From the NCBI RefSeq assembly GCF_000016425.1, contig NC_009380.1, forward strand, positions 1 to 64,000: 64,000 bases of DNA. The letters run 5' to 3'. This document shows positions 28,344-38,286 of the stretch, piece after piece. This stretch comes from Salinispora tropica CNB-440 (GTDB lineage Bacteria; Actinomycetota; Actinomycetes; Mycobacteriales; Micromonosporaceae). The notes beneath the pieces were generated by a model. The model ran no database searches. It was not told where the DNA came from and worked only from the letters and a program-made list of their open reading frames with translations. Position numbers and translations under genes: made by a program. The first letter of the stretch is position 1; each line of letters begins with the position of its first letter.

Positions 28344-28375
28344 GGCCGTGCCTCGGGGGAACCCGAGGTACGGCC
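28344..28375 (+). terminator. Terminator after SGNH hydrolase gene
   Basis: 14-bp stem with one G-U pair and a GGAA tetraloop (28358-28361). It lies 75 bp after the SGNH stop and just upstream of the TetR gene. No U-run. Confidence 0.65.
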
Positions 28376-28406
28376 CCGGCCTCTGCACGCGGTGGAGTCT
28401 GCGGAC

Positions 28407-28412
28407 TACGCT
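28407..28412 (+). promoter_or_regulatory. Probable -10 element for leaderless TetR mRNA
   Basis: TACGCT fits the actinobacterial -10 pattern TANNNT and ends 6 bp before the GTG at 28419, the distance expected when transcription begins at the start codon. No ribosome site precedes that GTG. Confidence 0.5.
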
Positions 28413-28418
28413 CTCCCC

Positions 28419-29039
28419 GTGACGGTGCAACAGTCGCGCAAGGCGGCGAACGGCGATATGGGCAGCGGCCGGCGTCGGTCTCGCAAGGACGAGATCCTGG
28501 GGATCGCGGTCGGGCTGTTCGCCGCCCGGGGCTACCACGGCGTGTCGATGGATGACATTGGCGCCGCCGCCGGGGTGACCGGTCCGGCGCTCTACCACCA
28601 CTTCGCCGGCAAGGAGGCGATGCTGGTCGCCGCGTTGATCCCGGTCAGCGAAGGGCTGCTCGCCGGCGGTCGGGAGCGGGCCGCCGCCCACCCCGACGAT
28701 CCCCGCGCCGCGTTGGAGTCACTGATCGAATTCCATGTCGACTTCGCGCTGGCCCAACCGGCGGTGATCGCTCTGCACCTGCACGAGCTGGACCGGCTGC
28801 CCGAACAGCCGCGTCGCCGCATCCGCCGGCTCCAGCGGCTGTACGTCGAGGAGTGGGTCAGTGTGCTGACCGCGTCGCACCCGGGCCTGTCCGACAACGA
28901 GGCGCGGGTGCTGGCCCACGCCGCCTTCGGTCTGATGAACTCGACCCCGTTCCTCGGCGGTGAGGTGGACCGGCAACGCCGGGCCGAGTTGCTCCGGGGC
29001 GCGACGCTGGCTGCTCTGTTGGCACCGACAGCACGTTGA
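28419..29039 (+). CDS. TetR-family transcriptional regulator
   Basis: The 206-residue repressor has the TetR helix-turn-helix (about 22-67) with RKDEILGIAVGLFAARGYHG and AGVTGPALYHHFAGKEAML, and a C-terminal ligand domain. It lies just upstream of the biotin carboxylase and acyl-CoA genes; TetR regulators at the head of such leucine/acyl-CoA clusters often respond to acyl-CoAs, which I infer here. GTG at 28419 lacks a ribosome site but has a TANNNT box six bases upstream, suggesting a leaderless mRNA; the frame is open to 28392. Confidence 0.88.
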   Translation: MTVQQSRKAANGDMGSGRRRSRKDEILGIAVGLFAARGYHGVSMDDIGAAAGVTGPALYHHFAGKEAMLVAALIPVSEGLLAGGRERAAAHPDDPRAALESLIEFHVDFALAQPAVIALHLHELDRLPEQPRRRIRRLQRLYVEEWVSVLTASHPGLSDNEARVLAHAAFGLMNSTPFLGGEVDRQRRAELLRGATLAALLAPTAR

Positions 29040-29095
29040 GTACTGGGCCCGGGCCCGAGGCCGCCCCAGGCTTGACCGAGGGGGCCGTGCCACAC

Positions 29096-29109
29096 ACTGA
29101 CTCGTCAGT
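29096..29109. promoter_or_regulatory. Palindromic operator candidate upstream of biotin carboxylase
   Basis: ACTGAC-TC-GTCAGT, a perfect 6-bp inverted repeat with 2-bp centre, lies 56 bp after the TetR stop and 57 bp before the biotin carboxylase start. It has the size and place of a TetR operator. Confidence 0.5.
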
Positions 29110-29165
29110 AACCGGGGTGGCGTGGTTCCCTAGCTTCCGTTCGACCCTGGGACGCTGGAGGAAAC

Positions 29166-30503
<1,338 letters not shown>

Positions 30504-30548
30504 CGTCGTATCCCCTCGCGGCGTGGACCCCCATCCGGCGCCGGGGGT

Positions 30549-30600
30549 CTGGCCCCGGGGTTGAGGTGCTGGCCCCGGGGGCGAGGTGCTGGCCCCGGGC
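30549..30600. repeat. 20-bp GC-rich tandem repeat, 2.6 copies
   Basis: Units at 30549-30568 and 30569-30588 read CTGGCCCCGGGG then (TT/GC)GAGGTG, with a partial third from 30589. It lies in the 235-bp gap between biotin carboxylase and HMG-CoA lyase genes. The GGCCCCGGGGCC-like core can fold. Confidence 0.75.
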
Positions 30601-30738
30601 CAGGGGCGCCGATCCCCGGGTCGGTTGGTTCGTCGCCGTACCGCGCCGACTGTCGTGGTTACATGATCGACTTTCACCTGGCGGTGGGGGTGACATGCTG
30701 GGGGAGTCGGACCAGTAGCGCGTCACAGTGAGGTGACC

Positions 30739-31659
30739 ATGGGTAATATGCCGGGATTTGTGTCTATTCGGGAGGTCGGGCCGCGCGACGGGCTCCAGAA
30801 CGAGGAACCGATTCCGACCGAGGCAAAGGTGCGGCTGCTCGATGCGCTCTCCCGGACCGGGGTGGGGCGGATCGAAGCGGTGTCCTTCGTGCACCCGAAG
30901 GCGATTCCGCAGATGGCCGACGCCGACGAGGTGTGGCGGCGGGCGGAGCAGACCGAAGGGGTGCGCTATTCGGCACTGGTGCCGAACACGCGGGGTGCCC
31001 ACCGCGCGTTGGCTGCCGGGTTCACCGAGATCGAGGTGGTGGTCTCCGCCAGCGACACGCACAACCGGCGCAACGTCAATCGCTCCACCGAGGAGTCGCT
31101 GGACGACATCGCCGAGCTGGTCGAGCTGCTTCACCACGCCGGTGCTCGGGCGGAGGTCATCATCGCGACCAGCTTCGGCTGCCCCTACGAGGGGGACATT
31201 GACCCCGTTCGGGTGGCCGGAATCGTGGACCGGGTGGTGCGCGATGGCGCCGACCGGGTGGCGTTTGGCGACACCACCGGCATGGCGACGCCGCGCCGGG
31301 TCCGCGAGTTGGTGACGGCCGTACGCGATCGCGACGCCCACCTGCCGCTGCTGCTGCACTTCCACAACACCCGGGGTGCCGCGTTGGCAAACCTGTTGAC
31401 CGCCATCGAGCTGGGGGTGACCGAGTTCGACGCGAGCGTCGGCGGTCTGGGCGGCTGCCCGTACGCGCCCGGGGCCAGCGGGAACCTGGCCACCGAGGAG
31501 GCCGTGCACCTGCTGCATGACATGGGTGTCGACACCGGCATTGACCTGGCTGCCCTGATCGAGGTCGCCGAACTGGCCGAGGAGCTTGTCGGTCGAAGCC
31601 TGCCCAGCGGCGTGCTCCGGGCTGGCCCGCGGACCCGGCTGACTGCCCTGCCCGGCTGA
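30739..31659 (+). CDS. Hydroxymethylglutaryl-CoA lyase
   Basis: Cleaves HMG-CoA to acetoacetate and acetyl-CoA, the last step of leucine breakdown. The 306-residue TIM-barrel product shows the metal and catalytic strand IREVGPRDGLQNE at 10-22, SASDTHNRRN near 102, HFHNTRG near 205, and the HMG-CoA lyase signature GGLGGCPYAPGASGN near 233, with catalytic Cys. ATG at 30739 follows GTGAGG; an in-frame GTG two codons earlier is possible. It lies between biotin carboxylase and carboxyltransferase genes, which supports leucine catabolism. Confidence 0.93.
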   Translation: MGNMPGFVSIREVGPRDGLQNEEPIPTEAKVRLLDALSRTGVGRIEAVSFVHPKAIPQMADADEVWRRAEQTEGVRYSALVPNTRGAHRALAAGFTEIEVVVSASDTHNRRNVNRSTEESLDDIAELVELLHHAGARAEVIIATSFGCPYEGDIDPVRVAGIVDRVVRDGADRVAFGDTTGMATPRRVRELVTAVRDRDAHLPLLLHFHNTRGAALANLLTAIELGVTEFDASVGGLGGCPYAPGASGNLATEEAVHLLHDMGVDTGIDLAALIEVAELAEELVGRSLPSGVLRAGPRTRLTALPG

Positions 31660-31686
31660 CTGCCCCGCCGGCAGTCCCCGTGCCTA

Positions 31687-31738
31687 GCGGACCCCGGACC
31701 GGCTGCCCCTTGCCGGCCGAGCGAGTGTCCGGGTCCGC
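31687..31738 (+). terminator. Hairpin after HMG-CoA lyase gene
   Basis: Imperfect inverted repeat: GCGGACCC-c-GGAC at 31687-31699 pairs with GTCC-GGGTCCGC at about 31727-31738, one bulged C and a long G/C-rich loop. It may end or attenuate transcription before the carboxyltransferase gene. Confidence 0.4.
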
Positions 31739-31780
31739 GGCGGTGCGGGCGGGCACATGGTGGGCGTGATGCGCTACCCT

Positions 31781-31790
31781 AACGATCGTT
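31781..31790. promoter_or_regulatory. AACGATCGTT operator candidate
   Basis: A perfect 10-bp palindrome 66 bp upstream of the carboxyltransferase start, in a locally AT-richer segment. AACGNNCGTT motifs are typical of some TetR regulators of acyl-CoA genes. It differs from the palindrome at 29096. Confidence 0.5.
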
Positions 31791-31856
31791 CAGTATGGTT
31801 CGGTTGCGTGCGCGAGTGCGCGCCGGACTGGGAGCGGCGGCACAGGAGGAGTCGGC

Positions 31857-33389
31857 GTGACGCTCGACGGTGAGGCGCTGGAGCAGCTACGCAAGCGGGC
31901 CCGGGCTGGTGGCGCAGACAAGTACCACGCGGCGAATGCCGCGAAGGGCAAGCTCTTTGCCCGGGAGCGGGTCGCGTTCCTGGTCGACGAGGGTTCGTTC
32001 GTCGAGGATGGGCTCTACGCCAACGCGCTGGCCGAGGGCCTGCCCGCCGACGGGGTGATCACCGGAACCGCCACCATCGATGGCCGTCCGGTCTGCGTGA
32101 TGGCCAACGACTCCACGGTCAAGGCCGGCAGCTGGGGAGCCCGGACCGTTGAAAAGATCATCCGGATCATCGAGCGTGCCTACACGACCAAGGTTCCGAT
32201 GGTCTACCTGGTCGACTCGGCCGGTGCGCGGATCACCGATCAGGTCGATCTGTTCCCCGGCCGGCGTGGCGCCGGAAAGATCTTTTGGAACCAGGTCCGG
32301 GCGTCTGGCTCGATCCCCCAGGTCTGCGCGCTCTTCGGACCGAGCGCGGCCGGTGGGGCGTACATCCCGGCTTTCTGTGACGTGGTCGCCATGGTCGAGG
32401 GAAACGCCAGCATGTACCTGGGCTCGGACCGCATGGTCGAGATGGTCACCGGAGAGCAGACGACGCTGGAGGCGATGGGCGGGGCCCGGGTGCACTGCGC
32501 GGAGTCCGGCGTCGGCCACTTCCTCTGCCGGAGCGAGGCCGACGCGCTCGACGTCGTGCGGCGCTACCTGTCGTACCTGCCGACAAACTGGACCGAGCAG
32601 CCGCCCGCGGTGCCCGCCGTCGAAGCCCCGGCGAAGGTCGATCTGGCCGCGCTGGTGCCGGCCAGCGAGCGGCAGGCGTTCGACATGCGCCGTTACGCGA
32701 AGGGGCTACTCGACCAGGGGAGCTTCTTTGAGATCCAGGCGCTGTGGGCCAAGGAGCTGACCATCGGCTTCGGCCGGCTCAACGGCGAGGTCGTTGGCGT
32801 CGTCGGCAACAATTCGATGTTCAAGGGGGGCGTGCTCTTCGTCGACTCGGCCGACAAGGCGACGCGGTTCGTGCAGCTCTGTGACGCCTTCAACGTGCCG
32901 TTGCTGTTCCTCTCCGACGTGCCCGGGTTCATGGTCGGCAGCACGGTGGAGAAGCAGGGCATCATCCGGCATGGCGCCAAAATGATCACTGCGATCTCCG
33001 AGGCGACCGTGCCCAAGATCTGCGTGGTGGTGCGCAAGGCCTACGGCGCCGGCCTCTACGCGATGGCCGGCCCCGGGTTCGAGCCGGACGCCACGATCGC
33101 CCTGCCGACCGCGAAGATCGCCGTTATGGGTGCGGAGGCGGCGGTAAACGCGGTCTACGCCAACAAGATCGCGGCTATCGGGGACGAGAGCGAACGGGCC
33201 GCCTTCGTCGCCGCTCGGCGCGAGGAGTACGAGCAGGACATTGACATCGTCCGGCTCGCCAGCGAGCTGGTGATCGACGCGATCGTGGAACCACCCGAGC
33301 TGCGCGGTGAGCTGATTCGCCGGTTCGCCGCCGCCCGCGACAAGGATCGCCACTTCGCCACCCGCCGGCACGGCGTCACCCCCGTCTGA
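31857..33389 (+). CDS. Acyl-CoA carboxylase carboxyltransferase (beta) subunit
   Basis: Transfers the carboxyl group from biotin to an acyl-CoA. The 510-residue product has both crotonase-like halves: the first with CVMANDSTVKAGSWGARTVEK and DSAGARITDQ, the second with FLSDVPGFMVGS and VVVRKAYGAGLYAMAGPGFEP. The GSWG/GARI-type loops and context point to methylcrotonyl-CoA carboxylase beta (LiuB/AccD1 type) rather than propionyl-CoA specificity, but this is inference. GTG at 31857 follows CAGGAGGA. Downstream acyl-CoA dehydrogenase starts 62 bp later, probably in the same transcript. Confidence 0.93.
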   Translation: MTLDGEALEQLRKRARAGGADKYHAANAAKGKLFARERVAFLVDEGSFVEDGLYANALAEGLPADGVITGTATIDGRPVCVMANDSTVKAGSWGARTVEKIIRIIERAYTTKVPMVYLVDSAGARITDQVDLFPGRRGAGKIFWNQVRASGSIPQVCALFGPSAAGGAYIPAFCDVVAMVEGNASMYLGSDRMVEMVTGEQTTLEAMGGARVHCAESGVGHFLCRSEADALDVVRRYLSYLPTNWTEQPPAVPAVEAPAKVDLAALVPASERQAFDMRRYAKGLLDQGSFFEIQALWAKELTIGFGRLNGEVVGVVGNNSMFKGGVLFVDSADKATRFVQLCDAFNVPLLFLSDVPGFMVGSTVEKQGIIRHGAKMITAISEATVPKICVVVRKAYGAGLYAMAGPGFEPDATIALPTAKIAVMGAEAAVNAVYANKIAAIGDESERAAFVAARREEYEQDIDIVRLASELVIDAIVEPPELRGELIRRFAAARDKDRHFATRRHGVTPV

Positions 33390-33451
33390 CCCGGCCGCCC
33401 CGGCATCACGAGTGCCGGGTGGCCCTTCTCTCCCCGCACCAGGAGGAACCC

Positions 33452-34606
33452 ATGGACTTTCGGCTCACCGAGGAGCACGAGGCACTGCGGACGAGTGTTC
33501 GCGACCTCGCCCGCGAGGTGGTAGCTCCGGTCATCGCCGATCACTACGAGCGGCACAGCTTCCCGTACGACGTCATTCACCAGATGGGGAAGATGGGCCT
33601 GTTCGGCCTCCCCTTTCCGGAGGAGCACGGCGGAATGGGGGGTGACTACTTCGCGCTCTGCCTCGCGCTGGAGGAACTGGCCCGGATCGACTCCAGCGTG
33701 GCGATCACGCTCGAGGCGGCCGTCTCGCTCGGCGCGATGCCCATCTACCGGTTCGGTACGGATGAGCAGCGGGCACGGTGGCTGCCGCGGTTGCTCAACG
33801 GCAGGGCACTGGCCGCGTTCGGGTTGACCGAGCCGGGCTTCGGCTCGGACGCCGGGGGGACCCAGACCCGGGCGGTACTCGACGAGTCGACGGAAGAATG
33901 GGTGATCAACGGGTCGAAGGCGTTCATCACCAACTCCGGAACCGACATCACCGATCTGGTCACCGTCGCGGCGGTCACCGGTACGCGGCCGGACGGCTCG
34001 AAGGAGCTGTCCACGATCATCGTCCCGACCGGAACCCCGGGCTTCACGGTGGCGCCGGGGTACTCCAAGGTGGGTTGGACGGCCTCCGACACACACGAGC
34101 TGACCTTCGATGACTGCCGGGTGCCGGCGGGGAACCTGCTCGGCGAGCGGGGCCGAGGCTTCGCGCAGTTCCTGCGGATTCTCGACGAGGGGCGGATCGC
34201 GATCGCCGCGCTCGCCGTCGGCCTGGCCCAGGGCTGTGTCGACGAGTCGGTCCGGTACGCGAAGGAACGGCACGCCTTCGGCCGTCCGATCGGGGCCAAC
34301 CAGGCGATTCAATTCAAGATCGCGGATATGGAGCTGCGGGTGCACACCGCTCGGCTGGCGTATTACGACGCCGCGGCGCGGATGCTCGCCGGAGAACCGT
34401 TCAAGCGCCAGGCGGCCATCGCCAAGCTGCACGCCAGCACCATCGCGGTCGACAACGCCCGGGACGCCACCCAGATCCACGGCGGATACGGCTTCATGAA
34501 CGAGTTTCCGGTGGCCCGCTTCTGGCGGGACGCCAAGATTCTGGAGATCGGTGAGGGTACCTCCGAGGTGCAGCGCATGATCATTGCTCGGGAGCTGGGA
34601 CTGTAG
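33452..34606 (+). CDS. Acyl-CoA dehydrogenase
   Basis: FAD enzyme that makes 2-enoyl-CoA from a short or branched acyl-CoA. The 384-residue product begins MDFRLTEEHEALRTSVRDLA, with AFGLTEPGFGSDAGG and FITNSGTDITDLV in the middle domain and IHGGYGFMNEFPVARFWRD in the C-terminal helical domain. The C-terminal motif is GEGTSEVQ, with the Glu used by short-chain dehydrogenases; isovaleryl-CoA dehydrogenases have Ala there and a Glu elsewhere. It therefore looks AcdH/short-chain type. ATG at 33452 follows AGGAGG at 33441. It closes the catabolic cluster. Confidence 0.92.
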   Translation: MDFRLTEEHEALRTSVRDLAREVVAPVIADHYERHSFPYDVIHQMGKMGLFGLPFPEEHGGMGGDYFALCLALEELARIDSSVAITLEAAVSLGAMPIYRFGTDEQRARWLPRLLNGRALAAFGLTEPGFGSDAGGTQTRAVLDESTEEWVINGSKAFITNSGTDITDLVTVAAVTGTRPDGSKELSTIIVPTGTPGFTVAPGYSKVGWTASDTHELTFDDCRVPAGNLLGERGRGFAQFLRILDEGRIAIAALAVGLAQGCVDESVRYAKERHAFGRPIGANQAIQFKIADMELRVHTARLAYYDAAARMLAGEPFKRQAAIAKLHASTIAVDNARDATQIHGGYGFMNEFPVARFWRDAKILEIGEGTSEVQRMIIARELGL

Positions 34607-34681
34607 CCGGGACCGGACGCTGGGGTGGCGGAACTGTGCGGCGGCACCGCTGTCGGGTATCGGCAGTGGCGCGTCGGTAGG

Positions 34682-34722
34682 ACGACGATGGCCTGTTGGC
34701 GATCGTCGTTGATCCGTACCCT
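34682..34722 (+). promoter_or_regulatory. Promoter with overlapping inverted repeat
   Basis: TACCCT at 34717-34722 fits a TANNNT -10 element 8 bp before the ATG at 34731, suggesting leaderless transcription of the XRE-NB-ARC-TPR gene. A TTGGCG -35-like hexamer lies at 34696. An 8-bp inverted repeat ACGACGAT (34682-34689) and ATCGTCGT (34702-34709) brackets the -35, a natural operator position, perhaps for the regulator itself. Confidence 0.45.
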
Positions 34723-34730
34723 TCCTGGCC

Positions 34731-37298
34731 ATGAACCCGGATGATGACCATTCGCGGTGGTCAGGCGGACAGATGGGGCTGCCCGACCTGCTCCGTGGAC
34801 ACCGGCTCACCGCTGGCCTGACTCAGGCCGAACTGGCGGGCCGGGCCGGCATCGGTGTCCGGACCGTTCGGGACGTGGAGCGCGGCCGTTCGTCGCGGCC
34901 CCAGCGGACGACCGTCGAACTGCTCGCGACCGCCCTTGGGCTGGTCGGGGCAGCGCGGTCTACCTTCGTCGCGGCCGCCCGACACGTGCCGACGCCCCGA
35001 TACCCGGAGTCAGAGTCACTGCTCCACGTCGGCCCGGACGGCATGGTAAGGCCGACCACGCTGCCCCCGGCCCCCGAGCTGATCGGTCGGGAGCGTGACG
35101 TGGCCGAGCTGGTCGGGATGCTCACCAGCGAGGTGACCGCCCGGCTGGTGAGCCTGGTCGGGTTGGCTGGTGTTGGCAAGACGGCACTGGCGCTGTCGGC
35201 GTCCCACGCGGCCGCCGGGCACTTCCCGGGTGGTGTGGCCGGGGTCCTCACCGGGGAGGGAACGGATGTTGCGGAGCTGCTTGCCGCCTCGGCGGCGGTC
35301 TTCGGGGCGGCGCGTCTCCCCGAGCTTGCCACCCGCCTCGCCGGTCAACCGGCACTGCTGCTTGTGGACGCGGTGGAGCGGGCTCCCGGCACAGTCGCCG
35401 AAGCTGTGCACCAGCTCGCGACCGTGGTGCCGTCCCTACGGGTACTCGTCACCGGCCGGCATCCGGTCGGGCTGCGCGGTGAGCGAGTCCGACCCGTAGC
35501 CCCGCTCGACACGCCGTCGCCGGACCGCGACGAGGCTGGTCCGGTGGTCCTCGCCCGGTTTCCGGCGGTGGCGCTGTTCATCGCCCGACTCAAGCTGGTA
35601 CGACCGAACCCGCCGACGGCGGCGGAGCTGCCGGCGCTGGCCCGGCTGGTCCGCCGCCTCGGTGGCCTTCCGCTGGCCATCGAGCTGATGGCGGCGCGGG
35701 GGCGCATCCTCGACCTCAACGAGTTGCTTGACCGGTATGGCGATCGGGTTCTCGACCTGGCCACCTTCTCCGGCGCAGCCGAGCGGCCGGGCTGGAGCGC
35801 GGCTGATCCGGGCCCGACGCAGCGAACGCCCGCGGCGGTCGTCGAGACGCTGCGGGACGCCGTTGCGACCAGCTATCTCCTGCTCACACTCCAGGAGCGG
35901 GCTGCCCTGCGACGGCTCGCCACCTTCGGGAACCGCTGGTCGGTCAAGCTGGCCGAGGAGATGCTCGGAGTCGGCGCCGAACCGGCGGGAACGCTGCTGG
36001 TCGTCGACCCGGTTGCGCTGTTGGACCGACTCCGGGAGCTGGGCCTACTCAGCATTCGGGGGGTGGGGCCGTTCCGGTTCCGGCTGCTCGACGCCGTCCG
36101 GGAGTTCGCTGTCGAGCAGGCTGCCGGCGCGGGTGAGCTCACCGTGGCCCGGCGTCACCATGCGCGGGTCATGGCCAGGCTGGTCGCCGAGACGGCCCCG
36201 TACCTGGTCGGGGCGGACCTGACCGCGGCGGTGCACCGGCTGGACGACGTGGGCGGGGACATCAGCTCCGCACTCGCGCATGCCGCTGTCGACGAACCGG
36301 TGACCGCCCTGGGCCTGGCGGCCGGGCTCGTCCGGTGGTGGCGCTTTCGGGGGCGGGACGTCGCCGGCCGGCAGTGGCTGCGCCGGTTGCTGGCGGATCC
36401 GCGTACCGCTGACGTCGCCCCCGTTCAGCGGGCGTGGGCGTTGCTGGGTGTGGCCCGGCTGGCTGCGGAGCACGGCGCGGGGGCGGAGGAACTGCCGGCC
36501 GCCCGCGCCGCACTCGCCGCCTTGCAGTCGGCCGGTGACGTTGCGGGTGAGCTGGAGGCCCGTACCGTTCTGGGTAGGTTGTTCACCGGCACCGGCGACC
36601 ACGATGAGGCGCGGGGGCAGGCCGAGGCGGTACTGGCGCTGGCCACCCGGCACGGGCGGATCCGGGACATGACGGTGGCGCAGAACAACCTGGCCTGGCA
36701 TGGGATCCGGGTCGGTGACCTCGCCACCGCCCGGCGCCGGCTGGCTGCCGCCGATCGACTGGCGGCCCAGTGCGGGGAGCAGCGGTTACGCGTACTCGCG
36801 ATGGCCAATCTCGCCGAGGTCACGCGTCTTGAGGGCCGGTACGACGTCGCGGTCGACCAGGGGCGGAGGACGCTGGCGGCGTTGACTGCGCTGGGCGACC
36901 CGGGGCACCATCGGCGGGTGCTGGGCACGGTCGGGTTGGCGTTGGCGCTGGACGATCGCGTGGCGGAGGCGGCGGAGGTGCTGGCCGAGCTGCGACCGGG
37001 TGGGCCGGCGGCGGGTCTGAGCTGGATGCCAGCGGACGGGATCTGTGGGTTGATCGAAGGCACGTTGGCGTTGCGCCGGGGCGATCGGGAGCTGGCGGCC
37101 GAGTGGTTCGCTGTCGCTGCCGAGGCGGGGGCCAACGGTCAGGACCGCCGTGACCTGGTGGAGGCGCTGGTGGGGCTGGCCGCCAGCACGGCGGATCCGT
37201 CCGTGTTGGATCGGCTGGATGAGATCTGCCGGGTCAGTGGGATCCGCCTGTTGCCGCCGGAGGTGGAGGCATTGGCTGCGGTGGCCCGCCGGCCGTGA
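34731..37298 (+). CDS. XRE-NB-ARC-TPR signalling ATPase regulator
   Basis: An 855-residue cytosolic protein. Residues 15-80 are an XRE-type helix-turn-helix (LTQAELAGRAGIGVRTVRDVERG). Residues about 120-400 are an NB-ARC/STAND NTPase with Walker A LVGLAGVGKTALA, Walker B PALLLVDAV and the GLPLAIEL sensor block. A winged-helix segment follows (about 430-510), then TPR-like helical repeats to the end. This is the plan of AfsR/MalT-type switch regulators without the SARP domain; the TPRs would sense a ligand or partner. The signal and targets are unknown. ATG at 34731 is the first Met; no ribosome site, but a -10-like box lies 8 bp upstream. Confidence 0.85.
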   Translation: MNPDDDHSRWSGGQMGLPDLLRGHRLTAGLTQAELAGRAGIGVRTVRDVERGRSSRPQRTTVELLATALGLVGAARSTFVAAARHVPTPRYPESESLLHVGPDGMVRPTTLPPAPELIGRERDVAELVGMLTSEVTARLVSLVGLAGVGKTALALSASHAAAGHFPGGVAGVLTGEGTDVAELLAASAAVFGAARLPELATRLAGQPALLLVDAVERAPGTVAEAVHQLATVVPSLRVLVTGRHPVGLRGERVRPVAPLDTPSPDRDEAGPVVLARFPAVALFIARLKLVRPNPPTAAELPALARLVRRLGGLPLAIELMAARGRILDLNELLDRYGDRVLDLATFSGAAERPGWSAADPGPTQRTPAAVVETLRDAVATSYLLLTLQERAALRRLATFGNRWSVKLAEEMLGVGAEPAGTLLVVDPVALLDRLRELGLLSIRGVGPFRFRLLDAVREFAVEQAAGAGELTVARRHHARVMARLVAETAPYLVGADLTAAVHRLDDVGGDISSALAHAAVDEPVTALGLAAGLVRWWRFRGRDVAGRQWLRRLLADPRTADVAPVQRAWALLGVARLAAEHGAGAEELPAARAALAALQSAGDVAGELEARTVLGRLFTGTGDHDEARGQAEAVLALATRHGRIRDMTVAQNNLAWHGIRVGDLATARRRLAAADRLAAQCGEQRLRVLAMANLAEVTRLEGRYDVAVDQGRRTLAALTALGDPGHHRRVLGTVGLALALDDRVAEAAEVLAELRPGGPAAGLSWMPADGICGLIEGTLALRRGDRELAAEWFAVAAEAGANGQDRRDLVEALVGLAASTADPSVLDRLDEICRVSGIRLLPPEVEALAAVARRP

Positions 37299-37564
37299 CC
37301 CACCTGGCGGCCGGGTTGGGGGTGGGCCGGGTGCCCGGGTCCCGGGAGTGGCGCGAGCGAGAACCCCCTCTGTTACCCCTCGCTCGTCGCCCGCGCCATC
37401 TCCCCCGGGTGCATCCCCCGTTGACCGGAGCTTAGTGGCCGGCGAATCGCTAGCTGCCCGATTTGCACGATAATAGTCCTGCTATCTGGCAGTTCTGCCG
37501 CTCTTTCTGCCGGTGGTCTCCTCTGCCGACGGCACCCGGCCAAGCCGGGCCATCCACGGCGGTG

Positions 37565-38062
37565 TCAGCGGCTGTCCGGGGCTGGTTCTGGGTCGGTGGC
37601 GCCGGCAGTAGCGCCGGGGTGGACCGCGTCTCGCACCCGACGTAGCCCATCGAGGAGTCGGGCCAGTGACTCCGGGTCGAGCTGCCCGGTGAACCACTCT
37701 TCAATGATTCGTAGGTGACCTGGGAGTACGGCGTCGAGCCGCTTGCAGCCGGAGTCGGTGGCCACCGCGAACGAGCTGCGTCGGTCGGCGGGGCAGGCGC
37801 GCCGGGTGAGGAGGCCGTCGCGTTCCATCCGGTCGACCACGCGGGTCACCCCGCTGGTGGAGAGGGAGGTCTGTGCGGCTAGGTCGGTCATCCGAAGCCG
37901 GTTGTCAGGTGAGCGGACGAGCCGGGTGAGCACCTCGAACTCCACCGGGGAGAGGCCGTGCTGTTCGAACTGGGCGGTGAACCGGGCCGACAGCCCGGCG
38001 TGCGCCTCGACGAGTAGGCCGACGGCGGTGATCCGGGGGTCGTTGAGCACACTCTGGTCCAC
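37565..38062 (-). CDS. MarR-family transcriptional regulator
   Basis: The 165-residue protein has the winged helix-turn-helix of MarR (about 45-105): LSPVEFEVLTRLVRSPDNRL, TDLAAQTSLSTSGVTRVVDR and the wing with RRACPADRRSS, which includes a Cys beside the wing. GTG at 38062 has no ribosome site, but TACGAT on the minus strand (38069-38074) lies six bases upstream, so I prefer a leaderless start to the longer frame reaching 38266. It is divergent from the glutamate-cysteine ligase homologue with a 224-bp spacer and probably controls it. Confidence 0.85.
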   Translation of the reverse strand: MDQSVLNDPRITAVGLLVEAHAGLSARFTAQFEQHGLSPVEFEVLTRLVRSPDNRLRMTDLAAQTSLSTSGVTRVVDRMERDGLLTRRACPADRRSSFAVATDSGCKRLDAVLPGHLRIIEEWFTGQLDPESLARLLDGLRRVRDAVHPGATAGATDPEPAPDSR

Positions 38063-38068
38063 CCGCAG

Positions 38069-38137
38069 ATCGTACCAGTATTTGATCAACGAGATATTGC
38101 TGTAAGTGTATCTGCTCAGGATGCTGTTTACCGAGCA
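38069..38137 (-). promoter_or_regulatory. marR promoter and operator candidates
   Basis: TACGAT (minus strand, 38069-38074) is a -10 element placed for a leaderless GTG start. TTGATCAA at 38082-38089 is a perfect 8-bp palindrome just upstream. TGCTC (38113) and GAGCA (38133) form a wider inverted repeat in the spacer to the divergent gene. The spacer is clearly less GC-rich than its surroundings. Confidence 0.45.
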
Positions 38138-38286
38138 AGCATTGTGCGGAAGGTGCACGTGAACAGGGTTTGGCGGGTTCGTGCGCGACCGGCTCTGGCC
38201 CACCGCGTTGGGCACTCTTACCGTAAATGGTTCACAATGCGCTGCGGAGCGGAATCGCTCCGTCACCTCGGGCGCCGGGAGGGCAC

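Noticed and set aside
30504-30738. Frameshifted biotin carrier domain after biotin carboxylase
   Set aside because: No AMKM-like motif or carrier-like stretch in any of the three forward frames; the gap is repeats and low-complexity sequence.
37299-37564. Small coding frames between the NB-ARC gene and marR
   Set aside because: No ribosome sites and noise-like translations; the 266 bp look like a convergent spacer.
38148-38163. Second parS-like CACGTGAAC element
   Set aside because: About four mismatches from the consensus, expected by chance.
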